A DNA stretch of 64,000 nt, from assembly GCA_002315565.1 (NCBI GenBank), contig DCHD01000028.1, positions 1-64,000 of the forward strand, in the 5' to 3' direction. Within the stretch, counting starts at the first letter, position 1; every line of letters begins with the position of its first letter. This DNA comes from Solobacterium sp. UBA1761 (lineage in GTDB: Bacteria; Bacillota_I; Bacilli_A; Erysipelotrichales; Erysipelotrichaceae). Positions 32,612-42,781 of this stretch are shown here, piece by piece. The notes under the pieces were generated by a model. That model had not been told where the DNA came from and made no database searches. It saw only the letters and a program-made list of their open reading frames with translations. The position numbers were made by a program, and so were the translations under genes.

Positions 32612-34051
32612 ATGGCATATTTCATTTCAACAAGAGACAAGACAAATAGATGCAATTCTGTATCAGCAATAATCAAAGGCCTATCATCTGATGGCGGTCT
32701 TTATGTGCCTGAAACAATAAACAGAATCAGCGATATCTACGCACTTAAAGATCTTGAATATCCCAAACTTGCCAAAGAAGTAATCAGTGCCATCTTTGAT
32801 GACATCGATATAAAGATAATAGAAGAAGTATGCAAAGATGCCTACTCCACTAACTTTGACACTGAAGAAATAACTCCACTCTCAAAAGTCGGAAATGACT
32901 ATTTCCTTGAACTCTATCACGGACCGACTCTGGCCTTTAAAGATGTGGCATTACAGTTCCTTCCAAGAATTCTGACAAAGATAAATAAAGATAACAAAGA
33001 TATTGTTATCCTTTCAGCTACATCAGGTGACACCGGCAAAGCTGCCCTTGAAGGATTCAAAGACGTCAAAGGCACATCCATAAAAGTACTATATCCTTAT
33101 AATATGGTTTCCAAAGTCCAGGAAAGACAGATGACTACCACCAAAGGAAACAATACGGAAGTAATCGCCGTAAGAGGAAACTTTGACAACTGCCAGTCAC
33201 TGGTAAAAGAAATACTTGAAAACAGACACTTTGACAATATTCATCTGACAAGTGCCAACTCCATAAATATCGCAAGGCTCATTCCTCAGATTGTCTACTA
33301 TTTCAAAGCCTACTTTGAACTTTTGAATAACGAAGAAATCAAAAAGGATGAACCAGTAGACTTTATCGTACCAACCGGAAACTTCGGTGATATCCTTGCC
33401 GGCTACTTTGCCAAAGTTATGGGTCTACCAATTAACAAGCTTGTTCTGGCTGCAAACAGGAACGATGTACTTAAAGACTTCATCAATACCGGTATCTACG
33501 ATGCCAACAGACAGTTATACAATACTGCATCACCATCTATTGATATCCTGATATCTTCAAATCTGGAAAGACTGCTTTATCTTAAATCCAATGATGACAG
33601 ACTCGTCAAAGAAATGATGGATTCTTTAAAAAAGACCAGAAAATATGAAGTCCCAGCTGAACTTAAAAAATCAATTCAGGATGACTTTACAGCATTCTCC
33701 TTTAATGAAGATGAATGTGCAGCGACAATAAAAGAATATTTCAATGAATTCGGCTATCTCATTGATACCCATACTGCAATTGCAGCATGTGCTTTAAAAG
33801 AATATGGCAGTCCATACAAAAAGATTGTTCTTTCAACTGCCAGTGCCTATAAATTCTCCAAAGATGTCTATAAGTCTATAACCAATAAAGAGATTCCTGA
33901 CGACCTTAACGCCATGGAAAAACTTTATGAACTTACAAATATTGAAATTCCTAAAAATATAAAAGAATTGAAAGATCTCGAAGTAAGATTCAATGAAGTA
34001 ATTGAAAAAGATGACGAAAATACCATCGTCAATAAACTGGAGGCTTTATGA
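32612..34051 (+). CDS. thrC: Threonine synthase
   Basis: This 479-residue PLP enzyme forms threonine from O-phosphohomoserine. The PLP Lys110 sits in 'LYHGPTLAFKDVALQF', and 'SATSGDTGKAALEGF' binds the phosphate. Length and the N-terminal 'FISTRDK' are those of the E. coli-type class. AAGGAG precedes the ATG. The last four bases overlap the thrB start (ATGA). Confidence 0.95.
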   Translation: MAYFISTRDKTNRCNSVSAIIKGLSSDGGLYVPETINRISDIYALKDLEYPKLAKEVISAIFDDIDIKIIEEVCKDAYSTNFDTEEITPLSKVGNDYFLELYHGPTLAFKDVALQFLPRILTKINKDNKDIVILSATSGDTGKAALEGFKDVKGTSIKVLYPYNMVSKVQERQMTTTKGNNTEVIAVRGNFDNCQSLVKEILENRHFDNIHLTSANSINIARLIPQIVYYFKAYFELLNNEEIKKDEPVDFIVPTGNFGDILAGYFAKVMGLPINKLVLAANRNDVLKDFINTGIYDANRQLYNTASPSIDILISSNLERLLYLKSNDDRLVKEMMDSLKKTRKYEVPAELKKSIQDDFTAFSFNEDECAATIKEYFNEFGYLIDTHTAIAACALKEYGSPYKKIVLSTASAYKFSKDVYKSITNKEIPDDLNAMEKLYELTNIEIPKNIKELKDLEVRFNEVIEKDDENTIVNKLEAL

Positions 34052-34887
34052 TCAGATATCAGGTACCTGCAACAAGCGCCAACCTCGGAATAGGGTTTGA
34101 CACACTGGGTATTGCCCTAAATATCTATGACACTTTTGAAGTGGATTTTTCACCTGAATATAGCCTTTCTGGTTTCATGGATGACATGAATCCTGTACAT
34201 AATCTGTTTCTGGCTTCCTACAAGAAAGCCTGCCGTACTTATGAAATTGAACCTAAACCAATCAAGGCAATACTTCACGATGATATCCCTTGTTCAAGAG
34301 GATTGGGTTCATCGAGTGCCATGATTGTCGGCGGTATATATGCAGCAAAGATGCTCTATGACATTGATATGTCTGACAGAGATATGCTGAAGCTGGCAAC
34401 CGAGATTGAAGGACATCCTGACAATGTGGCTCCTGCCATCTTAGGCGGTCTGTGTATCAATCACAATGACATAACACTAAGAAAGAATATATCTGATAAA
34501 TGGCACTTTGCCATCTTTATTCCTGACTATGAAGTAAAAACTTCTGAAGCAAGAAAAGTATTAAAAAACGAATATGAAACAAGCGAATGTGTAAACAACA
34601 TCTCTGCTGCTTTAATTGCGGTTGACGCCTTAGAAAACTTCAACACAGACAATATCAAAGTAATCATGAATGACAGAATACATGAGCCATACCGTAAACC
34701 ATTGATTAAAGATTATGAACTGTGCAAGAAGATAGCAATGGACAAAGGTGCCGATGCCTTCATCATTTCCGGAAGTGGTTCAACAATGCTGGCAATCTCA
34801 AAAGAAAAACTGGATATAAGAATAAAAGATATCGAATTCAGAAACGTAGAAATCGACTATGAAGGAGTAAAATGCCTAAAGAGTTAA
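34048..34887 (+). CDS. thrB: Homoserine kinase
   Basis: This 279-residue GHMP kinase has 'VPATSANLGIGFDTLG' at the start, the ATP loop 'IPCSRGLGSSSAMIVGG' and the C-terminal 'ISGSGSTMLAI'. It phosphorylates homoserine for ThrC. It overlaps thrC by 4 bp and the ACT gene by 16 bp, indicating one transcript. Confidence 0.95.
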   Translation: MIRYQVPATSANLGIGFDTLGIALNIYDTFEVDFSPEYSLSGFMDDMNPVHNLFLASYKKACRTYEIEPKPIKAILHDDIPCSRGLGSSSAMIVGGIYAAKMLYDIDMSDRDMLKLATEIEGHPDNVAPAILGGLCINHNDITLRKNISDKWHFAIFIPDYEVKTSEARKVLKNEYETSECVNNISAALIAVDALENFNTDNIKVIMNDRIHEPYRKPLIKDYELCKKIAMDKGADAFIISGSGSTMLAISKEKLDIRIKDIEFRNVEIDYEGVKCLKS

Positions 34888-35309
34888 TTATCGTCAACAA
34901 GAATCTTCTGCCTAAATATTTTGAGAAAGTCCTCGATGCCAAACAGCTTCTGGAATCAGGCAAAGCTGAAAACGTCTCAGCAGCCTGCCAACTGACCGGT
35001 ATCTCCCGTTCCACTTTCTATAAGTACCAGGAAGATGTCTTTGCCTACCACGAAGAGAAGAACATCAGAAAGCTTGTCGTATCATTCATGCTTGCACACA
35101 GAACAGGAGCTCTGAATACAGTATGCGAAATCCTTTCAAAGTATAATGTTTCTATCATCACCATTTCACAGTCCGCTCCAATCGGGAATGCGTGTCCGGT
35201 TATGCTGTCACTGGACATCAGCTCACTGAATCTGACTATTGATGAATTCAGAAACCTGCTAGAAAAAATTCCTGAAATACAGAAACTTAAATTCATGTCA
35301 TTTGAGTAA
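34872..35309 (+). CDS. PheB/UPF0735 family protein: helix-turn-helix plus ACT domain
   Basis: This 145-residue protein has an N-terminal DNA-binding-like segment ('ENVSAACQLTGISRSTFYKY', about 34-53) and a C-terminal ACT domain from about 68 ('LVVSFMLAHRTGALNTVCEILSKYNVSIITI'). ACT domains bind amino acids, so this looks like an amino-acid-responsive regulator. Position as the last gene of thrCB next to the shared palindrome makes it a candidate regulator of both aspartate-family operons. Older names (PheB, chorismate mutase) are not supported by visible motifs. Confidence 0.82.
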   Translation: MPKELIIVNKNLLPKYFEKVLDAKQLLESGKAENVSAACQLTGISRSTFYKYQEDVFAYHEEKNIRKLVVSFMLAHRTGALNTVCEILSKYNVSIITISQSAPIGNACPVMLSLDISSLNLTIDEFRNLLEKIPEIQKLKFMSFE

Positions 35310-35320
35310 AATTACAAAAT

Positions 35321-35357
35321 AAAGGTCTGACACTATAAACCTGGTCAGACCTTTTCT
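35321..35357. terminator. Bidirectional terminator
   Basis: AAAGGTCTGAC (35321-35331) pairs with GTCAGACCTTT (35344-35354), with T's on both strands, between convergent genes. Confidence 0.85.
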
Positions 35358-36070
35358 TATTTTTTGATATTTAATAAGTGATATTCATAACCCCTGTCTG
35401 CAATTCTGAAACCGAGTCTTTCATAGAGATATCTTGGGGTATCATCTTCATCAGCATGAAGATATATTTTCTTGTCACTGTTCTCATCGACAATCTTTTT
35501 AAGAAGCGATGTACATACGTACTGATTACGCATATTTTCATCTACAAGCATATTATCAATTGCCACATATTCATCATTGACATAAGTAATACATGAACCT
35601 GCAAGTTGTCCATTCGGGTAAGCAGCCACATAATCCTGTTTGTCATACAGACGGTCTATATTGGCAAGAGTAAATTCCTCGCCATAGATATTCCCATATT
35701 CCTTAAGTTCATGTTTCTTCAGTTCTTCTTTATCCGGTTTCTTGAATTCTAGTCTGCTGTTTGATTTCCACAAAGAAGTATCGTTATTCTCAAGCAGCAT
35801 CGTAAGCACTACTCCCTCTTCCATTCCGTATTTTTCGTTAAGTGAAATTCTGCCGATGAATTTAAGAAAATCTGCTCCCTTATCAAGTTGGTAAGACAAA
35901 GCCTTTTCAAATTCTTCTTTTGTAAAATCATCACTGTAGGCAAAATAATTATGGTCGTATTTGTTCTTCAGTTTGTCATCTTCATATTTTGTCAGATGCT
36001 CAGAAAAAACAAATTTCTTTGCGTACAGCAATGTAATCTCTTCTTCTGTTTTTCGTATTTCTTTATTCAT
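35357..36070 (-). CDS. GNAT-family N-acetyltransferase
   Basis: This protein of about 237 residues has a C-terminal GNAT domain (from about 140). Visible features are 'QLAGSCITYVNDEYVAIDNMLVDENMRNQYVCTSLLKKIVDE' with a degenerate acetyl-CoA loop (motif A usually Q/RxxGxG/A; here 'RNQYVCTSLL'), and the beta-bulge segment 'PRYLYERLGFRIADRGYEYHL'. The N-terminal half is an unassigned helical region. An in-frame TTG at 36091 lies next to a terminator T-run, so ATG 36070 is preferred but no ribosome site is clear. Substrate unknown. Confidence 0.72.
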   Translation of the reverse strand: MNKEIRKTEEEITLLYAKKFVFSEHLTKYEDDKLKNKYDHNYFAYSDDFTKEEFEKALSYQLDKGADFLKFIGRISLNEKYGMEEGVVLTMLLENNDTSLWKSNSRLEFKKPDKEELKKHELKEYGNIYGEEFTLANIDRLYDKQDYVAAYPNGQLAGSCITYVNDEYVAIDNMLVDENMRNQYVCTSLLKKIVDENSDKKIYLHADEDDTPRYLYERLGFRIADRGYEYHLLNIKK

Positions 36071-36089
36071 ATATTTATCTGTTTTAATC

Positions 36090-36116
36090 AAAAACTCCCG
36101 TGTGCTTCACAGGAGT
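36090..36116 (-). terminator. Terminator after the secreted-protein gene
   Basis: The 9-bp stem is ACTCCTGTG with CACGGGAGT (one wobble), followed by TTTTTG on the minus strand. It resembles the hairpin at 38120-38149 in sequence. Confidence 0.78.
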
Positions 36117-36133
36117 TATTTTGTAGCCCTTAA

Positions 36134-38049
36134 CTAACGTGTGCAGGTATTAACTACCTGATACGTATCTGTTTTCTTTAATACCAATGTTAAAGAAGTT
36201 GAAGGAGTTTTTGTTCCAGTGTAGTAATAATCAGTAGTACAGTTGTTATCACTGTTTACTTTGAACTCAACACTCTTTCCTTCTGAACCTTTTAATACTT
36301 TTGAATCAGGAATTGGCGTAACAGCAACTGACTCAACCGCTTTAGTTCCTCCGGTAACTTCAAATGAACTTTCAGTATCAGAAACCGTAACATTGTTGTA
36401 GAAATATCCGCCAGGACCAGAAGTTCCCAGAATACCGATCTCTTTGGCTTTTACAAGTACACCCGCTTTGTTATCAAGAGCAAGAACTGCTCCGTCAGCA
36501 TCATGTGCGGTTGGATCATACAGCAGAATACCTGTATTGACATCCTTTATTGTCAAAGTTGAATTACTTACATTTATTGTATGAGCTTTAATGCCAACTT
36601 CACTGGCATTATTCAATGAATTCTTTTTGATTACTACTTCTGAATTATTGTTTACAGTAACTGTTCCATTCTTGAAATCAATACCGCCATTCATTATTAT
36701 CACGTTGGCATTTGGACCTATTGAAAGTAAATTTGAAGCGCTGCTTCCAACCTCTGAAATACTTCCATTCTCTACCGTTACATCCAGTGCACCAATATAA
36801 ATATTGTTTGCCTTGATGTTGCCTTTTACGCTGATTGCAGAATCTTCTCCATTAGGCTGAAATGAAAGGGTATTTTCACCGGCATTGAATCCACCGATTT
36901 CACCATTACTTCCAATAACCTGAATTACTGGAATATGTGTCTTAGCTGCATACTGAACAAAATTGATATTTTTACCAAGTTTTCCAGTAACATTAAGCCC
37001 GGCGTAATAATCTGCTCCAACATTTGACTCAACAACATCCCACGCAGTACCTTTAGAAGCTGTATAAAGGAATTTGCCATCAGCATCTGCATAAAGGTCA
37101 TAAGCTGTATCATTATTCTTCTTCAGAAGGTAAACGTCAGAATACTCTTTTTCTTTTCCGTAAATTACAGTGTCACTGTTAATTATTGTTTCAAATGAGT
37201 AAACATTGTTTCTTTCTGCATCTGAATACCAGTTTGTATAAAGTGCCTGAACACTATCAGGATTTTCAGCTTTTGCACCTGGTTTTACATAAACAGATCC
37301 GGCTGATGTACTTTCACCTGTAAAGTCTACTTTATATCCTTTTACTATTTCTGTACTCATGCATATACTGCAGTCATCACCATAGGCATAGGTATAAACT
37401 GTTTTGCCTTCTTGCGTTGAACTGAATGACGTCAATAATGGACGTATCTGATAATCATAATTCGTAGCACCGCCAGACTCGATAATATCTTTATTGAAAA
37501 CAGGTTTATAGTCATTACCAAAACAAATTGCCGCTACCTGTCCTTTAGACGCAAACCTTCCTGCTGTAAGATTCAGAAAGCTTCCATTTTCAAAATATGC
37601 ACCTATTTCCCCGTCTGATTTGCAGTTTACAATAGGGCCGTTGAAATTAAGTTTATCTTCTGCAATTATTTCATTGAGATACAAAGTTCCTGTACCAGTT
37701 AATGTTACAGGACAGTCTTGGGCAACATACAGATTATAAAATTGTGTCGTCCCTTCAACACTGACTGTTGTAGCTGCAACAAACTTGATGTCGTTTGATA
37801 AATTGAAACCGTTTTTCAGTTCCAGGACAACACCAACACCATCTACCCATTGACATCCCAGGTAGTTTCCTTTACTCCACCATTATATGGATTAGTCAGA
37901 TTGCTAGCCTTATAAAGCCAGAAACCGCATAGTGAAGGATTGTTTCCGAAATATAACAATTCCGTTTCTGCGTTTACTCTGTTTGTGTTTACACATAAAC
38001 AGGTAACTAACAGAACAGCCGCCAATAGACTCTTTAATACTTTTCTCAT
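36134..38049 (-). pseudogene. Secreted beta-rich surface protein, broken by a single frameshift
   Basis: The first frame (38049-37843) encodes a signal peptide ('LLAAVLLVTCLCVNTNRVNA') and 42 mature residues, then stops at TAG (37843-37845). Reading resumes without loss one frame over ('VDGVGVVLELKNGFNLS...') and continues open to 36134. Adding one G to the GGG run (37846-37848 on the plus strand) fuses them into about 638 residues. The mature part is beta-helix-like with Asn/Ser/Thr/Gly repeats ('GNIKANNIYIGALDVTVENGSISEVGS' style). No LPxTG or other anchor is seen. It may be a true pseudogene, a sequencing error or a slippage-controlled gene. It is followed by a terminator, and an AGG-type ribosome site precedes the first ATG. 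Confidence 0.75.
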
Positions 38050-38119
38050 ATACTTTTACCTACCTGAAAATCTTATACTTTATTAATTTTATAATAATTT
38101 GCTGAATAATTTAACCTCT

Positions 38120-38149
38120 AAAAAACTCCCGTACTTGATGTACAGGAGT
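38120..38149 (-). terminator. Terminator of the ABC-2 exporter operon
   Basis: The minus strand has ACTCCTGTAC-ATCAA-GTACGGGAGT followed by TTTTTT, nine bases after the permease stop. Confidence 0.85.
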
Positions 38150-38157
38150 ATTAACCA

Positions 38158-39762
38158 TTAAAGATGTTCGAAGATTTCAACACCTTTTCTCTTTATCCAT
38201 CTGTCCATAATCACTGTTGCAGCAATCAATACTACTGCAAGAATGGCTATATAAAGATGAGGATTCAAAACATTAATAAGTAAGAAATATATTCCAGGTA
38301 TTGCCACGGCAATAGCCATGCCGGCAAACACCACTATCATCATAGCTGTTCCCTGTTTTACCGGAACAATTTCACTTGTCCAGATAAGATTAGCAAATCT
38401 GATGCCCATACTCAGATGGAAATAAGTTACAAAGGCAATAAGAATTACTGAAAGCGCCAATGTTTCAAGCGTTCCAACTAAATCAAATTCAAATACGAAT
38501 ATAGCAGTAACAGTAAAGATAAATGCCGGTATTGAACTTAATAAAAGTTCAAAGTTGCGTTTGGCATTGATGATATCCATTGTCTTGATCGGAAGAGACC
38601 TTAATACCCAGAAACTCTTTCCTTCCAAAGATACTGATGGAGTAGATACAGCATCAAGTACGGTCATATAAGCAAGTACACCGATGATAATTACCGGCAA
38701 CATTGTCTTAAGTACAGGTACTTCACCAAGTATCACATCAAGATATTCTCCAACCATATTCTTCTTGACGATAAGGAATACTGAAGCCGCAATAAGTAGT
38801 ACAGAGCCGAAGAAAGTATTGGTCAGATATGATGAACAGGTTGACCATCTTCTGAATTCTTTCAGCAATAGCGCCTTTCTGATTCCTGCCTTAGCAACTT
38901 TCTTTTCCTTATAGGCTTTCTTCTTTGTATCGAAAGTCATAGTTACTGACTTGATGAAAGTTCTCGAAATAATGTAATAACTTAACGCAAAGAAGGCAAG
39001 ACATATTGCAAGAATAATCAGAAACGCTTTTGTATCCCCAGTAGCAGCTTTACCAAACTGCCAGAATATCCACACTTTCCTTGCGACAGTCTTTGTCACT
39101 CTTTCCATGTTAAGTGCAAGTGCTGTAAGGAACTTATTCATATTGAAAGTAAAGTAATAATAAACCCCTAAAAACAGCAGTGTAAAAACAAGTGACAGAT
39201 AAGCTCTCTTTTTGAACACCTTATTAAGAAGCGACATAAAGAAAGCCAGCACGCAGGATACAACAAGTCCCACCAAAGCAATCAGAGCAATCTCAATAAA
39301 AGAATAGATAAATCCAAGTACTGTAAGTTTGCCCTCTAAACCATAATAAAGAATTGCCGGTCCATAACATACAGTGCTGTATGCCAAAGCAAGCACATAA
39401 ACAGTAAGAAGTCTTGCAAAGACAATATATGACGGTCTGATTGGCATCGCCAGCAATAATTCATTATCCTTTGCCGAATAAACTGATGCAGTAGTCATGA
39501 ACATAGTCATAAAACTTACTGCAGCTAAAGCCGTCATACCGTTAAGCGCAAATAACAGCCAGTCATTATGAGCAGCCAGTATTACTTCTCCAAATGCTGC
39601 AGCATTTTCATAAAACATCATGGCAAATGAAAAGCCAACAAGAAGAAACAGCAGAACAAATCCGATGGCAGCTTTACCGGTCTTTATCTTTCCGGTCTTT
39701 TTGTCACGCAGAAAAGTATACTTCAGTTCAAGGAACTGTTTTTTTATCAGTGCCTTCAACAT
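38158..39762 (-). CDS. ABC-2-type transporter permease
   Basis: This 534-residue membrane protein has about twelve TM segments. The large soluble loop around 250-310 ('KSVTMTFDTKKKAYKEKKVAKAGIRKALLLKEFRRW') carries the conserved 'KEFRRW' of YtrC/EcsB-like exporters. It shares one base with the ATPase gene upstream and forms a two-gene exporter. The substrate is unknown. It is closed by a terminator. Confidence 0.82.
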   Translation of the reverse strand: MLKALIKKQFLELKYTFLRDKKTGKIKTGKAAIGFVLLFLLVGFSFAMMFYENAAAFGEVILAAHNDWLLFALNGMTALAAVSFMTMFMTTASVYSAKDNELLLAMPIRPSYIVFARLLTVYVLALAYSTVCYGPAILYYGLEGKLTVLGFIYSFIEIALIALVGLVVSCVLAFFMSLLNKVFKKRAYLSLVFTLLFLGVYYYFTFNMNKFLTALALNMERVTKTVARKVWIFWQFGKAATGDTKAFLIILAICLAFFALSYYIISRTFIKSVTMTFDTKKKAYKEKKVAKAGIRKALLLKEFRRWSTCSSYLTNTFFGSVLLIAASVFLIVKKNMVGEYLDVILGEVPVLKTMLPVIIIGVLAYMTVLDAVSTPSVSLEGKSFWVLRSLPIKTMDIINAKRNFELLLSSIPAFIFTVTAIFVFEFDLVGTLETLALSVILIAFVTYFHLSMGIRFANLIWTSEIVPVKQGTAMMIVVFAGMAIAVAIPGIYFLLINVLNPHLYIAILAVVLIAATVIMDRWIKRKGVEIFEHL

Positions 39763-40469
39763 TATTTTTCCTCTAATTCAAGGAATGCCGATTCAAGTGA
39801 ATCATCACCCTTTACTTCTTCCATTGTTCCGGCTTTGACAAGTTTACCATGCGAGATAATTGCAACCTTGTCACACAGTTTCTCAGCAACATCAAGTACA
39901 TGTGTAGAGAAGAAGATTGATGCGCCTTCATCACACATCTGTTTCATCAGTTCTTTTAATTCAAATGCAGCCTTAGGGTCAAGGCCTACAAAAGGTTCAT
40001 CCATTATGATAAGTTTTGGATTATGAATCAGAGCAGAGATGATTGCCAGCTTCTGTTTCATGCCATGTGAATAAGAGCTTACCTGTTCACCCAGATCATT
40101 CTTCAGTTCCAGCATTTCAGCATACCTGTTGATTCTTTCGCTTCTTGTATCGCTGTCAATTTCAAATACGTCAGCAATAAAGTTAAGATACTGAATTCCA
40201 GTCATGTATTCATAAAGATCTGGATTATCAGGAATATAGGCAATTCTTTTCTTAGCCTCAAGCGGATTCTCTTTTACATTAATTCCGTCAATTGTAATTG
40301 TTCCTTCATCAAAGTCAAGAATTCCGGTTACAGACTTTAATGTAGTTGTTTTACCTGCACCGTTATGTCCGATAAATCCATAAATTTCTTTTGGCTCAAT
40401 ATGTAGTGATAAATCATCTACAGCTTTTTTATCGCCATAAACTTTAGTCAGATGTTCAATTTTTAACAT
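39762..40469 (-). CDS. ABC transporter ATP-binding protein
   Basis: This 235-residue single ABC cassette has Walker A 'GHNGAGKTTTLKS' (about 34-46), signature 'SSYSHGMKQKLAI' (degenerate LSGGQ: 'YSHGM') and Walker B 'LIIMDEPFVGLDP'. It drives the adjacent permease. AAAGGAG precedes the ATG. The 'YSHGM' signature is typical of the ABC-2 exporter subgroup. Confidence 0.9.
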   Translation of the reverse strand: MLKIEHLTKVYGDKKAVDDLSLHIEPKEIYGFIGHNGAGKTTTLKSVTGILDFDEGTITIDGINVKENPLEAKKRIAYIPDNPDLYEYMTGIQYLNFIADVFEIDSDTRSERINRYAEMLELKNDLGEQVSSYSHGMKQKLAIISALIHNPKLIIMDEPFVGLDPKAAFELKELMKQMCDEGASIFFSTHVLDVAEKLCDKVAIISHGKLVKAGTMEEVKGDDSLESAFLELEEK

Positions 40470-40558
40470 ACTTACTCCTTTATAATGCGCTTAAAATCTT
40501 AGCACACCCTAATTATAGAAACGACAACCATTTGTCACTCTAACACTTTTGTAATACT

Positions 40559-41155
40559 CTATAGAATTCCTGTCTTATCCAACTGTTTCTTAAAGAACTG
40601 AATCAGAATTCCACTGAAGAAGATAAACAGTGCACTTCCGACATTGATGACTCCACCCAAAAGAAATCCGCCAATAAGGAAGAATGCATCAACAGCCCAT
40701 CTTATTCTGTAATACTCATTTACTCTGAATAATCTTTTAAGTCCGAATATCAGACAGTCAAGATTGCTTAAACCACAATTCGCATACTGCTGCACCGCAA
40801 TACCAAAGGTATAACTCAGTACCGCAAGACACATATAGATTATTCTGATGAATAAGACATTGCTGTCAGGAATGATAGTCATGCCAAGATTAATCGCAAA
40901 TGATCCACAGGTTAAGCCAATAAGCGTAGCCAATGTAACATTCTTTCTTTCAAGTACAAAACCAATCGCTATTTCAACAAGTCCGACAACGATATTGGCA
41001 AGCCATACTTCAAGTTTTATCACGTTTGCCAGCCCACCGACAAATACTCCCATTGGATCTGAACCCAAAAGAGACTTGTAGCCAAACGCAATTCCAACCC
41101 CAAAGAACAATAAGCCAACTATAAATGTTATATATCTCTTTATTGTGTCCTTCAT
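40559..41155 (-). CDS. YczE/YyaS-family integral membrane protein
   Basis: This 198-residue, six-TM protein has the family pattern 'GVGIAFGYKSLLGSDPMGVFVGGLA', with 'GLTCGSFAINLGM' and 'CGLSNLDCLIFGL' (the second DP/LD motif). B. subtilis YczE affects surfactin production; the molecular role is unknown. AAGGGA is the ribosome site. It lies downstream of the PASTA gene's promoter-distal neighbour and has a terminator between it and the PASTA gene, so the two are separate units. Confidence 0.72.
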   Translation of the reverse strand: MKDTIKRYITFIVGLLFFGVGIAFGYKSLLGSDPMGVFVGGLANVIKLEVWLANIVVGLVEIAIGFVLERKNVTLATLIGLTCGSFAINLGMTIIPDSNVLFIRIIYMCLAVLSYTFGIAVQQYANCGLSNLDCLIFGLKRLFRVNEYYRIRWAVDAFFLIGGFLLGGVINVGSALFIFFSGILIQFFKKQLDKTGIL

Positions 41156-41172
41156 ATATTTCCCTTAATGAC

Positions 41173-41195
41173 AAAAGACAGTGTTAACTGTCTTT
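41173..41195 (-). terminator. Terminator of the PASTA protein gene
   Basis: AAAGACAGT (41174-41182) pairs with ACTGTCTTT (41187-41195) around a GTTA loop; a T-rich tract follows on the minus strand. Confidence 0.8.
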
Positions 41196-42696
41196 ATTCG
41201 TTTATCAGTCTTACTGACTGTCCTTCATAGTATTCAAACTCATCCTGAGTAACAATATACCCACCAATTTCCAGTGAACAATTGGCGTTACTGTCTGTTT
41301 CATTGCTGAATGAAATACCTTTAGATGCCAGAACATCAATAATCTTTGTCTTCATGAATACATCAACCGATGTAGCTGGAGACACTTTCGCATCTGCCAG
41401 ATCAAGTTTTGTAATAAGACCCTTTGAAAGAGTTACATTGAATCTTAAGTCCAGTGGCATTCTGTCAGATTCAGAATACTTCTTTCCGGTCGAGTGAGAA
41501 GAATAGGTTACAGATACAATCTGTCCTTTTGAATACTTGTATGAATATTCTTCTTTTTCGTTGCCCCATGAACCTGCATAGGCATCAATACCAGTAGAAC
41601 GTTTTGCGTTACAGATATCATTCAATTCATTAATGTACAGACCTACAGCACTGTTCTGTCCAAGGAATTCATTCAGGTAGAATGAACTTCCAAGATTCTT
41701 TGTAACCTTCATATCCGCAAGATCTGCAACAGATACAGTCTTTCCAGAAGCAATACTCTGTTCAACAATATATGAACTGCTGTTGGAGTACTTTGATTTA
41801 GGTGATATGCCATATTTATTCAACCATTCATCAACATCACTTCTGGACATTGAATTGAAGTCAGGAATTACAACACCTTCACCTAAAGATACAGTAACTG
41901 TCAGTGTTTCGCCTTCTTTAAGTGTCTTGCCTGATTCAACTGACTGGGCGATAATCAGATCTGCTGCTACAGTTTTGGAGAACTGTTCAACTTTCTTAAG
42001 TTCAATCTTCTTTGACTTAGCCCATGTTTCAACGTATGCATATGTCTTATCTTTGAAGTCTTCCATTGCCACAGTACCGGCAGGTGCCGAACCTTTGGAT
42101 ATCTGAATCTTTAATGTAGAAGATCTTGTGAATGTATCTTCATCACATCCGGAGAACTCAACAGAGATAACTTTGTTTTCTTCAACTGTTTCAGAATATG
42201 CAGTTGAAACTTTAGTCTTTGTCAGTTTATTTTTTGATACCCATTCCTGAATATCAGTTTTTTCCATAGTCTTTAAATCCGGAACTTTAATCAGTTCATC
42301 AGGATCTGCTCCCTTTGAAACAGTGAAGGTAATCTTTACATTTTCCTTTACTTTCTTTCCTGCTGTAACATCCTGTTCAAGAATTGTTTCAGCTTCTGTT
42401 TCAAAGTCATATTCTTCATTGAAGATTATGCCTGATGTTTCAATACCCTGCTGTTTTACCCAGGCAGTAACATCTTTCTTTGTCTTACCCGCAAAGTCTG
42501 GCATTTCAATCTTTGGTGCCAGGAATATGAAATAACATGCTGCAAGCACAATTACTAAACTTACTGCAGCTATAATTACAGCCTTAACATTAACAGGCTT
42601 TTTTTCTTTATGTACAGGGATTCTCTCTTCTTCTTTGAAACTGTCCGGTTTTTTATTTGCGTTAGAGAACTGCCCTAAAAAATCTTTTTCTGCCAT
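41194..42696 (-). CDS. Membrane-anchored PASTA-domain protein without kinase domain
   Basis: This 500-residue protein has a short cytosolic N-terminus, a TM helix at about 38-60, and at least four PASTA repeats (about 62-330; 'MPDFAGKTKKDVTAWVKQQGI', 'VPDLKTMEKTDIQEWVSKN', 'IPDFNSMSRSDVDEWLNKYGI'). A C-terminal domain of unknown fold follows. PASTA modules bind muropeptides or lipid II in PrkC-like kinases and PBPs. No kinase domain is present, so it may be a wall-sensing or scaffolding protein. GAGGT precedes the ATG. Confidence 0.85.
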   Translation of the reverse strand: MAEKDFLGQFSNANKKPDSFKEEERIPVHKEKKPVNVKAVIIAAVSLVIVLAACYFIFLAPKIEMPDFAGKTKKDVTAWVKQQGIETSGIIFNEEYDFETEAETILEQDVTAGKKVKENVKITFTVSKGADPDELIKVPDLKTMEKTDIQEWVSKNKLTKTKVSTAYSETVEENKVISVEFSGCDEDTFTRSSTLKIQISKGSAPAGTVAMEDFKDKTYAYVETWAKSKKIELKKVEQFSKTVAADLIIAQSVESGKTLKEGETLTVTVSLGEGVVIPDFNSMSRSDVDEWLNKYGISPKSKYSNSSSYIVEQSIASGKTVSVADLADMKVTKNLGSSFYLNEFLGQNSAVGLYINELNDICNAKRSTGIDAYAGSWGNEKEEYSYKYSKGQIVSVTYSSHSTGKKYSESDRMPLDLRFNVTLSKGLITKLDLADAKVSPATSVDVFMKTKIIDVLASKGISFSNETDSNANCSLEIGGYIVTQDEFEYYEGQSVRLINE

Positions 42697-42756
42697 ACAA
42701 ATACCTCACTTCAATATTTTACAATATATAGTCTTCAATGAAACTACCAAGGTCAC

Positions 42757-42781
42757 AAAAAAAGATAAGTATTACCTTACC
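42757..42781 (-). terminator. Probable terminator of the peptide precursor gene
   Basis: The minus strand has GGTAAG-GTAATA-CTTATC (one wobble) then TTTTTTT. The stem overlaps the stop codon. It is short but the T run is strong. Confidence 0.55.
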
